From the NCBI GenBank assembly GCA_036940085.1, contig JALLBK010000180.1:1-44833 (forward strand): a DNA stretch of 44,833 nucleotides, written 5' to 3'. Shown one piece after another: positions 29,208 through 40,300 of this stretch (the first letter of the stretch is position 1; each line of letters begins with the position of its first letter). Source of the DNA: Discostella pseudostelligera (taxonomy: Eukaryota; Bacillariophyta; Thalassiosirophyceae; Thalassiosirales; Thalassiosiraceae). The position numbers were made by a program, and so were the translations under genes. Under the pieces are notes generated by a model. That model worked only from the letters and a program-made list of their open reading frames with translations. It was not told the origin of the DNA and made no database searches.

Positions 29208-30587
29208 TCATTCCGACATTGACGGTGAACGAGACCTTGAACGCGAGCTAGGATGTCGGTCGCGATGCTTATGCCTCCGTGATGACGAATGAGTCTTCCC
29301 ACGACGTCTACTCGACGATTGATGTCCATTGTCACTTCTTCCTTGCTCCTTCCTTGACCGGCGGTGGTGGTTCCGTCGATCATAGCTACTACTTTCATCG
29401 TCTGAATATTCGTCTCGGCGATGGTGATGACGGTAACGACGGTTATCACGCCTTAGGGAAGACGATGAATCCGAGAATGAAGAATCCGATGGAGACCGAT
29501 CATGACGTCTACTGCTACTCTTCCGCCGCTTGTGGCGACTTCTCCCATCTTTGTCCCGTTCATGCCCTCTTTTCTTCGGCAAAACATCATGGGTCTCATT
29601 GGTTGTGTCATTCCTGGTGCCAGTCGCAACGATAGATGCAGAGGTAGGTGCTGCTGCTGCTGCAGCTGAAGCAACTGGTTGAGGAGCAGACGAAGTAGCC
29701 ATCGTCGTGGTTCTTGACGGTACGGCAGCAAAAGGATTCCAACCACTAACTCCACACTCCCGATCCCCCATCGAATGTCCCCACTGACCACATTTCAAGC
29801 ACTTGACATTCCTCAATACCTGCCCCAGCGGTTTGAAGTTTAATCCTATAACATCATTCTCGGAAGATTCCTTTCCATCATCTCCACCGCCACCACCACT
29901 ACTCTTGGGCAACACCCTCGGTGCTCCCTTGAGCATGGGGAATCGTTCCATCTGCTGTGCTAGTGTGACACCCGATCCAGAAGTTATTCCCCGGCCGACC
30001 GCTTTTTCGAGGTTAGTACGAAGATCTCTATCCCTGGCTTCGTTGACGATTTCCTCATCTTTGCCATTCTTTGCATCATCTTCATTGTTGTTGCTGTTTG
30101 CATTAATATCGCTCTGTGATGGCTGTGTAGGCCGGTCACCCGCTACCATTGATCCCCTCGCTAGCATTTCACGAAATGCCGCGGCTGCATCATCGTCTCC
30201 GGGCTGTCGTTCGAATAGCGACGGCGCATTGCCATTTGCATCGATGGTAGTTCCATGCCCCCCGCTCCCACCACCAAAATCATCAGCGTCGCCGCCACCA
30301 CTACCAGCACCAGCAGCAGCAGCGCCATTGTCCACCTTTCGATCCAATCCAGGCACCTTCCCAGCCTCATACATGAACGACAATGCCTTCCGTCCATGTG
30401 CTTCCTCACCACCTACCACCCGTGCCAAATCTTCCTCCTCGCGCTCGCGGCGTAATTGGGATTCACGTTCGGCAAGTCGACGCTTTTCAATATCATCTTT
30501 TTGACGTGCCTCCCAGACTTGTTTTTGGTTGGACCAGTTGGCTGGGTTGAATGATTTTTTGGTTAGGAAGGCTAGTCCTCCTCCCAT
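29208..30587 (-). CDS. CIR1: CIR1-like protein (CIR N-terminal domain, zinc knuckle, RS tail)
   Basis: Intronless. The preferred ATG at 30587 (459 residues) gives MGGGLAFLTKKSFNPANWSN, the start of the CIR N-terminal domain; the frame also opens 16 codons earlier at 30635. The domain continues with QKQVWEARQKDDIEKRRLAE. A zinc-knuckle motif, VKCLKCGQWGHSMGDRECG, lies near residue 270, as in human CIR1. The last ~130 residues are Arg/Ser/His-rich. In animals CIR1 is a corepressor that also associates with the spliceosome; in a protist a nuclear RNA-processing role is the more likely one. Gly/Asp/Ala-rich linkers separate the domains. Confidence 0.8.
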   Translation of the reverse strand: MGGGLAFLTKKSFNPANWSNQKQVWEARQKDDIEKRRLAERESQLRREREEEDLARVVGGEEAHGRKALSFMYEAGKVPGLDRKVDNGAAAAGAGSGGGDADDFGGGSGGHGTTIDANGNAPSLFERQPGDDDAAAAFREMLARGSMVAGDRPTQPSQSDINANSNNNEDDAKNGKDEEIVNEARDRDLRTNLEKAVGRGITSGSGVTLAQQMERFPMLKGAPRVLPKSSGGGGGDDGKESSENDVIGLNFKPLGQVLRNVKCLKCGQWGHSMGDRECGVSGWNPFAAVPSRTTTMATSSAPQPVASAAAAAAPTSASIVATGTRNDTTNETHDVLPKKRGHERDKDGRSRHKRRKSSSRRHDRSPSDSSFSDSSSSLRRDNRRYRHHHRRDEYSDDESSSYDRRNHHRRSRKEQGRSDNGHQSSSRRRGKTHSSSRRHKHRDRHPSSRSRSRSPSMSE

Positions 30588-31042
30588 GATTATAGTATAT
30601 CTTCTCTCTTCTTTAGAGTATTCAATTGATATCAATGGACGCGCTGCGACCTACTGCGATTAATATTATGGTTGAATTGAGAATTGAGAGAATGACGGCC
30701 GGCGACGGCGACGGCGGGGCGGCGAGAAGAATTATTAAATTATTGGCGGGAAGGACAATATTTGGCGAACGTTGTTTTGGCGAACTTCAATTGCCGAAAA
30801 TGGCGGGAAAGACAGTGCCAAGCCGCGCGCACAGAAAAGAGAAGGAAAGAGAGGAAAGATATCTTTGTGGGGCACTCATCTCGCTGGATTTTGGTTGGTG
30901 CACTTCAATTCTCAATTCGACAATGCGATCATATCATAATCTCGATTGTCGACGCGTTGGATCTATTATCATAAATACCCATCTTCATCACACCATCGCC
31001 CTGGCGTAATTAACTGCAGCAGTGACAGTGATAACCGGAATC
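30588..31042. promoter_or_regulatory. Shared promoter of CIR1-like and MORN genes, GGCGGGAA/TTTGGCGAAC words
   Basis: This 455-bp divergent region contains TTGGCGGGAA at 30743-30752 and ATGGCGGGAA ending at 30809 (both E2F-like). It also holds a duplicated TTTGGCGAAC at 30761-30770 and 30776-30785. No CTGCCACGTG is present. Both genes start within it or at its edges. Confidence 0.45.
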
Positions 31043-34000
31043 ATGACATTGGAGGAGGAACAGGCTCCGTCGTCGGCAGCCGATGGTGTCGGCCTATCTA
31101 AGATCCGAACCAAGCGGGTTATCAAAGACCAAGATCCATCCTCTGCCAATAAGACCAACACCGCCACCACCCCCGCTGCCACCATCAGCAGCAGCAGTGC
31201 ACTACCCCGATTCGAAGACCATGGCGAATACGGCTTCTACGAAGGTGACCTAATTCCAGCCGCCATCGAAGGTCAACGTATCCGTCAAGGACATGGCACC
31301 ATGTACTACGACAATGGGGACACCTACACTGGCGAATTTGTCAACAACAAATTCCAGGGATCCATGGGCGTGTACCTCTGGGTCGATGGCGATGTACATT
31401 CCGGTGCATGGCGCAATGGCGATCGACATGGCGTAGGTGCCTATCACAACAATACCGCGTCGGACGCATCCCGTGGCACGGTGGAATATTCCATGTTTGA
31501 GAATGGCAAGGCAGTGGGAGAGGGAGTTACCTGGAATGCGGCACGGACAGTAGCGCACAAGTTACAAGATGGGGAGGTGATGCATGAAGTTACCTTGGCT
31601 TTGGCGAAGAAGTTTGCGAAGGATACATTTGGGTTGGAAGTTCCCGAGCCTAGCATCATTACCCCCGAACCAACGACAACAACTTCGACGGCAACGGCAC
31701 TGACTGCAAGCAAGCCTTCGACCCAATCAATTGAGTCTGCTTCATCAGAATCATCCAAGCCCAAACCCACGGGCCTGTTGGGACGGATATTCTCAACACG
31801 AAGAGTCGACGCCGATGGGACATTGCACTTCAAGGACATGGGTGTATGGGGCACCTACGAAGGCGACGTCGATGAGAATGGCAATCGTATTGGACAAGGC
31901 AAGATGACCTACACCGACGGTACTTCCTACGAGGGAAATTTCGAGAATGACAAATATCATGGCGACAAGGGTATATACCGCTGGGCCGACGGAGAGGAAC
32001 ATGAAGGGTCGTGGAAAGAGGGTGCACGAGATGGCATTGGCCAATTCCGTTTGGCCGATGGCAGTGTGGATATCTCAGTGTACGAAATGAATATTTCCAA
32101 GGGGGAGGGTCTATCGTTTAGTGCCGATCGTAAAACTGCACATATGCTCATGGATGGCGTGAAGACAATGGAGGTTTTGATTGAAGAAGCCGAGACAATG
32201 CTTATTGAGAAGTTTGGTATGGCGGTGCCGGAGGCTGTCGTTAGATCAGAGCAGAAAAGTAATGGTGGCATCCTGAAAAGGATGTTGTCGAAAGGAAAGA
32301 CGGACGCAAACGGAAAGCCCATGTTCAAGGATCACGGTGAATGGGGATCTTATGAAGGAGTTATCGATGAGAATGGGAAACGTCAAGGAAAAGGCAAGAT
32401 GACCTACACCTGTGGCAACTACTATGATGGAGAGTTTGTGGATGATAAGTTTCATGGCGACAAGGGAATTCATCACTGGGCTGACGGAGATGAGTACGAA
32501 GGCTCGTGGAAGAATGGAGAACGAAATGGAGTTGGGATTTTTCGTTCCGCAGATGGCTCTGTTAATTATTCAATGTACGAGGACGGAATGCATTCTGGAG
32601 AGGGTGTATCTTGGAGCGCCGATAGGAAATCCGCGCACAAGATGATTGATGGAGTGGAGAAAAATGATATCTCCTTAGCTCTGGCCGAGAAAGTGGCAAA
32701 GGAGAAATTCAATTTACCCGTTCCTCCGGTTTCGGCTCCTCCGACGTCAACTCCGTTGGCGGTGTTGCCTTCGCCCTCCAATCGTGTTGGCATCCTCGGC
32801 AGATTTTTTCCCAAATCGAAGGTAGGTGCGAATGGAAAGCTTATGTTCAAGGATAATGGCGATTGGGGAACTTATGAAGGAGATCTAGACGAGAATGGGA
32901 GACGACAAGGCCAAGGCAAGATGACCTATGGAAGTGGCCTTTATTACGAAGGAGGTTTCGTGAATGATAAATTTCATTGTGACAAGGGTGTTTATCATTG
33001 GTCTGATGGGGAAGAGTATGAAGGGGCATGGAGTCAAGGCGAGCGCCATGGAATCGGTACCTTCCGGGCCTCCGATGGTACTGAGGTGTACTCGAAGTAT
33101 GACAAGGGTTCAGCAAAAGGAGACGGAATTTGGTGGGGTGCCGATCGTAAATCTGCTTTCACTTTAGTAGATGGAGAAAAAAAGGTTGAATTACTTGTCG
33201 AAGAAGCCGAGGCATTGGCCAAGGAAATGTTTAACCTTCCTATTCCCGAAATATACACACCTTCTCCGGCAACCGTTGCCATGTCCGACACCTCCAAGGC
33301 TACTGATACCAGAGGCAATTCCGCCGAACCAAGTGAAATCGAACGCCTCTGGATCGTAGACAATGGTGATAGAGGTGCATACGAAGGTAAACTTGTTGAT
33401 GGATTGCGAAGTGGAAAAGGAAAAATGGTAAGGAAACTATTCATCATCCAGATAATTCTTTGGAACTGACCTCACGCGCTACTGCATTTTTGGAAATGAT
33501 GAAATATTATTACCCTACTCAGACGTATGACAGTGGTTGCTCGTACGAGGGAGACTTTTTGAAAGGAAAATTCCATGGTAGTGGATTGTATCGATGGTCT
33601 GATGGTACTGAGTACGAAGGGTCGTGGAAAGAAGGCCTATTTCATGGCGTTGGAATCTTCCGCACCCCAAATGCAGGAGTTGATTACTCACATTATGTGG
33701 ATGGCTTTGCTACTGGAGTAGGTGTTTCATGGAATGCTGAATTTACCAAGGCCTACCTGACCTTAGACAGCGTAAGAATGATGGAAACTTCGCTATCAAA
33801 TGCAAGAAGTTTGGCCGCGACAAAGTTTGATCTACCCGATCCCTCTCCAAAGCAAGGTATCTTATCAAGCATCGGTCGAATATTCCAGAGAAAGAAAATC
33901 GGACCAGACGGAAAGCCCCTGTACAAAGATCATGGTGACTGGGGATCATACGAAGGTGCTGTCGACGAGAATGGCCATCGTACGGGGCAAGGCAAGATGA

Positions 34001-34836
34001 TCTATGAAAGCGGCGCCTATTACGAGGGAGGCTTCTTGGATGATAAATTTCATGGCGACAAGGGTATTTATCATTGGAATGACGGTGCTGAGTATGAAGG
34101 GTCGTGGAAGAATGGAGAACGAGATGGAGTCGGAATTTTTCGCTCCACTGATGGCACTGTGAATTATTCTATGTACAGCGAAGGGTCGTATTATGGGGAT
34201 GGAGTGGTTTGGAGTGCTGATAGACAAATAGCAAACAAGATGCTTGATGGAGTGAAAAAAGACCCGATCTCATTGGCTATGGCAGAGAAAATGGCAAAGG
34301 AAACATTCAACTTATCAGTTCCTGAGCCTTCCGCCTCCGTTCCAGCGCAATCAGCTGTAGTTCCTGCATCAACCAAAGGCATTGGCTTCCTTGGAAAGCT
34401 TTTTTCTAAGAGTAAGATAGACGCTAATGGAAAGCCTATGTTCAAAGATCACGGTGAGTGGGGGTCATATGAAGGAACCGTTGATGAAAGCGGGAAACGT
34501 CAAGGTAAAGGCAAGATAACCTACGAAAGTGGCAACTATTATGAGGGAGGTTTCGTGGACGATAAATTCCATTGTGACAAGGGTATTTATCACTGGTCCG
34601 ATGGCGAAGAGTACGAAGGCTCGTGGAAGGAAGGAGAGCGACATGGATTAGGTGTTTTTCGTTCTGAAGATGGGTGTGAAGTTTATTCTATGTACGAAAA
34701 TGGACATCATAAAGGGGAAGGTGTCAAGTTTAATTCAGGTCGGAAGACCGCTTCAATGTTGGTTGACGGAGAAGAGACGATCGAAATCTCAGTCGAAGAA
34801 GCTGAAAAGTTGTTGAAGGAAAAACTGGTTATGTAG
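31043..34836 (+). CDS. MORN-repeat protein built of seven tandem modules
   Basis: Exons are 31043-33427 and 33523-34836 (1232 residues), with a 95-nt intron (GTAAGG...CTCAG) lying inside module 5 between GKGKM and TYDSG. Each module of roughly 165-205 residues begins with a (F/Y)KDxGxWGxYEG block and has several MORN motifs, for example YYEGGFVDDKFHGDKGIYHW and YEGSWKNGERNGVGIF. It then has a helical stretch (SLALAEKVAKEKF) and a linker resembling GRIFxxKxDANGKPMF. Module starts lie near 31216, 31832, 32324, 32846, 33356, 33922 and 34441. MORN repeats bind phospholipids and scaffold kinases or cytoskeletal proteins at membranes. No catalytic domain is attached. The ATG at 31043 is the first in frame. 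Confidence 0.88.
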
Positions 34837-34931
34837 AACAATAATAATGAAGGTATAGTTATTGCGATTATCGAGCATAGAATGTGCTGCCCCGGTCAAA
34901 CTGTAAAACCTTTTGTTCACATATATTCGAT

Positions 34932-36812
34932 TTACTTCCGCCTTATCCTACTTTTGCCATCTCCATCTTTGAGTACGGCAGCCTCAATCAAACTGATGTT
35001 CTTAAGTGCGTTCTCGGCATGCCTTTCAATCTCTGTGATGTCATCGTCGTCGAATGATTTATCGACTTCACATTTTGCACTAGAACTCTCCTCTAAATTT
35101 GTTCTAAAGATGTAGAGTGCTTCCTTGAAGCAGGTCAATGCTTTTGTGAAGTCCCTCAACGGGCCGCCGAGCAATGCCCCCATGTCCATGAGGGAGTGGG
35201 CCACCTCCAAGTGAGAATCTCCTCCAAAGAGCCGTTTAATTGATAGCGCTGCCTGATATTGTTCCAATGAAAGTTTCTCTTGACCTATTTGGGCCAGCGC
35301 ATGTGCTAGATTCGTCCGTATTGTGGCCTCAACTCTTGTGGAGGCAGATAGATCAACTGTGTCGACCTTCGGGCTGGTTGTTGTTAGTGAAAAAGGCTTA
35401 TGATCGGTTGGCACATTGTCCTTCTTCCGAAACGATAGGTGAGCTCTCAATGCTTGCTCGTAGGTTGCCGCTCCCTCGTCAAAGTTATTGGCAGACATGA
35501 GAACACCTGCAAGTTGAAGCAGTAGATCAACAATTGAATTCTTCTGTTCGTCAAACGAGGGCCCATCAATTGACAGAGAGGAAGATTTGTTTGTATGATC
35601 TATGGTGGCTTCTCTCTCGATGGCACTCTCCAAAGCAATTTTAGCTGTATCTAACGCCAATCGAAGTGCGTTAACTGCGGCTTCGTGTTCACCACGTTGT
35701 CGTAATAATTCGCCGATGTTGGATCGAACATTGACAAGTGCCTCTACATGGCGTGGAGTCATCTGCTCAATTGTCGCTTTTGTAATCTTAGGTGTATCGG
35801 TCTGTTTCGAGTTGGTTTCTTCTTGGACGCCCTCTTTGTTCGCCGTATCTATATCATACCCATGAAGATAGTTGCGTTCTGCTTCTTGGAGCAACGATAA
35901 AGCCTTTTCCCATTGCACCTCCCCACCCTTCATCACCTCAAGAGTTGCTAGACCGTTGTATGTTTTTGCCAATTCATAGCGCAAGCACAATGATCCAGTT
36001 GCAATATCTCCATCGATGATATTATGGGTCACGTTGCGTAAAATTTGCTGTTTTGTCTTTAACGATTCATCATACCATTGCAACGCCTCATCATATTCGC
36101 CACATCGTGCATGAATGGCTCCCAGAGAATGCATGCATTGGGCAATAATAAGTTGTTGCCGTACACTACTTCCAAGACCATCATCACCACCATTGGTTCT
36201 GCTGCTGCTGATTTTCATCGTTGTTTTCAAAGCAGTCATGTATATATCCTGAGCATCGTCCAAATATCCTAGATCATACTGCAACTCACCCACGACCATA
36301 CTGCTGTGGATGTATGCCTCTGTTTGTTGGTGCTGGTCAATGTCATGGTGAAGTCTTTGCGCTTCGTTCAACTGTTTCAACCGTCTCTCGTATGTGTCTA
36401 ATTTTGACGTGCTTCTTTCACATGCATCTCCTTCACCAGTATCAACACTTTTACCATGAGGAACATCAGAATAATGTGCCGTCATCGTAGCACGTGTCAC
36501 TTCTTTAATCAGATGCCGAGTCCTTCGCTTGTCCTCCTCCGATTGCACCACCTCGGCTTCATGGATGTTGGTACTGCCAACTCTAACACTATCTTCTTCT
36601 ATTTTATCGTTAAGAGAAAGACCATGAAATATATCCGAAGAGGAGGAAAAACCTTTCTGCATAGACAAGTAGTGTTGTTGGATGCTTTCATGGAGAGCAG
36701 ATCGCGGTCGCGGCTGCCAACAAATCGATGCAGTAGACGTCGGTAACACACGGTGCCATTTAAGAGCAAGCATCGATTTGCCGCCTCTGGAGGCTCGCAC
36801 TATCAGACTCAT
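34932..36812 (-). CDS. TPR protein, possibly mitochondrial
   Basis: Intronless, 626 residues from ATG 36812. The first ~50 residues are basic and lack acids up to HES (MSLIVRASRGGKSMLALKWH), which resembles a mitochondrial presequence. After an acidic linker, TPR-type helix pairs run from about residue 165 to the end: VVGELQYDLGYLDDAQDIYM, HSLGAIHARCGEYDEALQWY, LAGVLMSANNFDEGAATYEQ, LAHALAQIGQEKLSLEQYQA, and a final MGALLGGPLRDFTKALTCFK unit. The repeats are kinesin-light-chain-like but no kinesin-binding part is evident. It is convergent with the MORN gene (95 bp between stops) and divergent from TBCD. Confidence 0.8.
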   Translation of the reverse strand: MSLIVRASRGGKSMLALKWHRVLPTSTASICWQPRPRSALHESIQQHYLSMQKGFSSSSDIFHGLSLNDKIEEDSVRVGSTNIHEAEVVQSEEDKRRTRHLIKEVTRATMTAHYSDVPHGKSVDTGEGDACERSTSKLDTYERRLKQLNEAQRLHHDIDQHQQTEAYIHSSMVVGELQYDLGYLDDAQDIYMTALKTTMKISSSRTNGGDDGLGSSVRQQLIIAQCMHSLGAIHARCGEYDEALQWYDESLKTKQQILRNVTHNIIDGDIATGSLCLRYELAKTYNGLATLEVMKGGEVQWEKALSLLQEAERNYLHGYDIDTANKEGVQEETNSKQTDTPKITKATIEQMTPRHVEALVNVRSNIGELLRQRGEHEAAVNALRLALDTAKIALESAIEREATIDHTNKSSSLSIDGPSFDEQKNSIVDLLLQLAGVLMSANNFDEGAATYEQALRAHLSFRKKDNVPTDHKPFSLTTTSPKVDTVDLSASTRVEATIRTNLAHALAQIGQEKLSLEQYQAALSIKRLFGGDSHLEVAHSLMDMGALLGGPLRDFTKALTCFKEALYIFRTNLEESSSAKCEVDKSFDDDDITEIERHAENALKNISLIEAAVLKDGDGKSRIRRK

Positions 36813-37380
36813 ATTGTTCTCGAGGTAGTTGTGCCGTGGTAATAGGAATAACGCGGATGATCGTTTAGGTTATGCTCATGGTTGGATGTTGGCCTATGTT
36901 AGCTTTGTTGAATCTATTTTTTCTTGGTTGTGTTGGTGTTGCTGTTGCCGGTCGTCGCCATAATTTGGTAGATAGGTGGATAGTTTCGGCCCATCGCACA
37001 TACAGTGTACGGTTCAAAAAGCTACACGTGGCAGAAATTTGGCGGGAGACTGGAAGAGATTTGAGTATTGATTCCTACGTGCACCAAAACTTCAAATTTA
37101 AAATTGAAGTCGAAAATGGCGGGGACCTTCACCACCTCGCCGCCGCGCGCCGCGCTGCCGGCCTGCCGGCAACCACACCAACACCAACAATCACGATGGC
37201 GATGTCCTCCCCCGCCATGCCACAGACCGTCACCGCTACTGACAAACGCCACCGCCACAGCTACTGATCACCGCCTCGAACGGACGCACCGTAATGGCAT
37301 GCGGAACGGAGACCTCGTCTCCCGTCATGCCTACCGTCCTCGTACCATAGTCTGCTTGGATAAAGAAGTCTGCAATAAAA
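36813..37380. promoter_or_regulatory. Shared promoter of TPR and TBCD genes with G-box and E2F-like site
   Basis: This 568-bp divergent region contains CACGTGGCAG at 37025-37034 immediately followed by TTTGGCGGGAG at 37038-37048. It is the tightest pairing of the two words in the window, and a further TGGCGGGG lies at 37117-37124. A Leu-rich plus-strand frame at 36872-37267 overlaps the motifs and is not considered a gene. Confidence 0.5.
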
Positions 37381-40300
37381 ATGACATCGACGGCCTCATC
37401 CGAAGGCACCTTCTTCATTGAAAAGGAAGAAGTGTTTAGATTGATTGGCGTGCTTTCTGTGTCGTCGTCGTCTTCGTCGTCAAAGCCACCAACAAATTCT
37501 TCCGGACCTGTCATAACATCGCCCGATGTAGCCCTATCAAAGTTTCGAAATATATTGGACAAGTATCTGGAATGCCCTACACTTCTTGATCCATACTTGG
37601 AAACAATGGTGCAAAGATTGAGTTCGCCTGCGCGCTGTATCGTTCACGATTTGTTTACTTTACAATTCAGCAATGACAGAACTGCCTGTGACAACGATGA
37701 CGATGTACTACGTGAGGTGGGCGACATTACTGAGAAGCTTGATATCTTGATGCACCTATTATCAGCAATCTACGCGATTTCCAAAGTTCGAGGCCAAAAA
37801 TATGTTCAGCGACTACTACCGCACGAAGCTGCTGATGTGGAACCAGTTCTGGTGGTACTGAGGTGGTTTGGATGGTTAGAAAGTCGAGACAGGTCACCAG
37901 AAGACGCAGATAAAGCTACGGGTTCTGGCATACAGATAATACCAAATGCAGTCCAACACTTCCAAATGCAACGTCAAGGTCGAAATGACTCTGAAGGAGC
38001 AAAGGTTTGGGAGTCCGTCCATTCTCTTTTGACATGGCTGGGCATCATCAGTCTTGTGCCATTCGATTTACAAACCATTGATTCTTCGCTGGACCAACAA
38101 AATCCTGATTGTACTGAAGGAACTAGTAGAACAGTTCCAACTACGCTGGTACAGTCTATCCTTGCCACGTCTTCATCTCACTTGACTGATTACGGAACAA
38201 CTCGTGAAACTGCTGCGGCTTGCCTGGCCTCGCTCTTGTCGCGGCCTGATCTTGAACAGTCGGAGCTGGATGGTTTTATATCTTGGTCAGCACGGATCAT
38301 GTATTGGTTTCGTACAGGGAAAGAATGGCAGGAGTCATCACTAACAGCAATGATCTTGCCGATGCCTGGATCGCCGCCGACTATTTTCCTAATCATGGGT
38401 GTCCTCCAGACACTCGCCGCTATCTTCAAAACAGGTCATCGATCAAATCTCAATTCTGCTCAACAGAAATTGCGCAGTATCGAGCAACTATGGGAGCAAG
38501 CAATTCTATTGGCAGAGGGTCCAGTCGGAAGTTCCATCGTCGTGCGAAAATTGCTCGTTAAGCTATTTGCTCGCTTCGGATGTGCCTATTTACCCCCAAG
38601 AGTTGCTGCGTGGAGGTATCAGCGCGGTAAACGATCATTGGTTGACAACTTGCTGAAAGGAGGAAGATCTGACTCAAAAGNCGTGGAGGTATCAGCGCGG
38701 TAAACGATCATTGGTTGACAACTTGCTGAAAGGAGGAAGATCTGACTCAAAAGCAGACGATGATGCTCGATTGATAATTGACGGCGTAGATGAGTCTTTC
38801 TGCCAAATTAACAATCTATTTCCGATTCCTGATCACGTGGAAGATGCCATGGACCAGCTCCTCCGCTCATTAACAGATACTGCAACAATTGTTCGATGGT
38901 CTGCCGCCAAAGGAATTGGTCGCCTCACTGAACGTCTCCCGGCTATTTGCGCGGACGATGTTTTGGATGCAATTCTTTTGTTGTGTTCTGATACTGATCA
39001 TGACAAGGCATGGCATGGAGCCTGCCTTGCGTTAGCAGAATTGGCTAGGCGAGGATTGCTGCTACCGGAACGATTAGATGAAGTGGTGCCAGTTGTCGTA
39101 CAAGCGATCGGCTATGATGTCCGTCGGGGACAACACTCCATTGGAGCCCACGTTAGAGACGCAAGCTGTTACGTTTGCTGGGCGTTTGCCAGAGCGTATG
39201 CACCATCCGTGTTGAGGCCGTATGTCAAAGAGTTGAGCAAAGCACTAGTATTAACAAGTTTATTTGATAGAGAGGTTAATTGCCGGAGAGCGGCAAGTGC
39301 TGCATTTCAAGAAAGTGTTGGAAGGCAAGGTGCCGATAACTTCAAGCACGGAATTGCAATTTTGACAGCTGCTGACTATTATTCATTGGGAAACCGGAAC
39401 GATGCTTACTCGATTTTGGCCCTCGGTATTGCCCAGTTCGACGAGTATCAAATACCAATAATTCAGCATTTGGCTTTTGTCAAACTCCGACATTGGGACA
39501 TTGAAATTCGGTCAATAGCGTCAAAATCGCTCTCTAAAATTTCCAAGCTGAATCCTTGCTACACAGCAAAGAGCATTTTGCCAGAGTTGCTAGATCAATG
39601 CTTCAACACCGATCTTGTTATTCGACATGGCTCACTTCTTGGCGCGGCTGAGTTGGTACTAGCATTTGGAGAAGGCAACCTTGTGAAACGAGGAGGGGTG
39701 TTGAATGATGAGACAATTGCTTCCATAGCCGAGCTTATACCGTCGGTCGAAAAGGCCAGACTTTATCGAGGACGTGGAGGAGAGATCATGCGGTCTGCAG
39801 CTTGCCGCATGATTGAATGTTTATCCCTCGCCGGTTTACCCATCACTGTCACTCAACAGGTACGTTTTGCTCGGCATTATTAACGGCTGATATTCCAACA
39901 CACGATGTTTGAAAACTAAGTAGAGAAGCAATCCGCACTATCTTCAGGTCCGACTAATAGATTCTGTCGATGCCTGCCTAGTCCATCCAAACGAGATCAT
40001 TCAAAATAGTGCTGCTAAAGCGCTAAACGCCCTTCTCACGCAGTATTTTCCTGTCGGGATCAAGGGGCCATCCCACAGGTTGCAAAACCGTGTCGTAGAC
40101 AAATACATCTCAATTGTTCAAACGGAGGACAATCCAGCTGCAACGCGAGGTTTTTCCTTAGCTTTGGGTCACCTTCCTGCAAAATTACTCGCTCCAAACA
40201 GAAGCGTCGTAGACTCAGTCCTCAAGTGTCTTTGCGATGCTTCTAGAAAAGAGAGCTTGGTCGGTGGTGAAGGCGACGCGGAAACCCGACGAAATGCCAT

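Noticed and set aside
29803..30504. 233-codon plus-strand frame antisense to the CIR1-like gene
   Set aside because: Ser/Pro/Leu-rich shadow of the CIR1 frame; the minus strand has clear conserved motifs.
36872..37267. 131-codon plus-strand frame with hydrophobic start
   Set aside because: Lies in the TPR/TBCD promoter over the G-box and E2F-like sites and ends in low-complexity Thr/Ala/Pro sequence.
38609..38753. Genuine tandem duplication or frameshifted TBCD pseudogene
   Set aside because: The copies are identical, meet at an N, and removing one restores the frame exactly.
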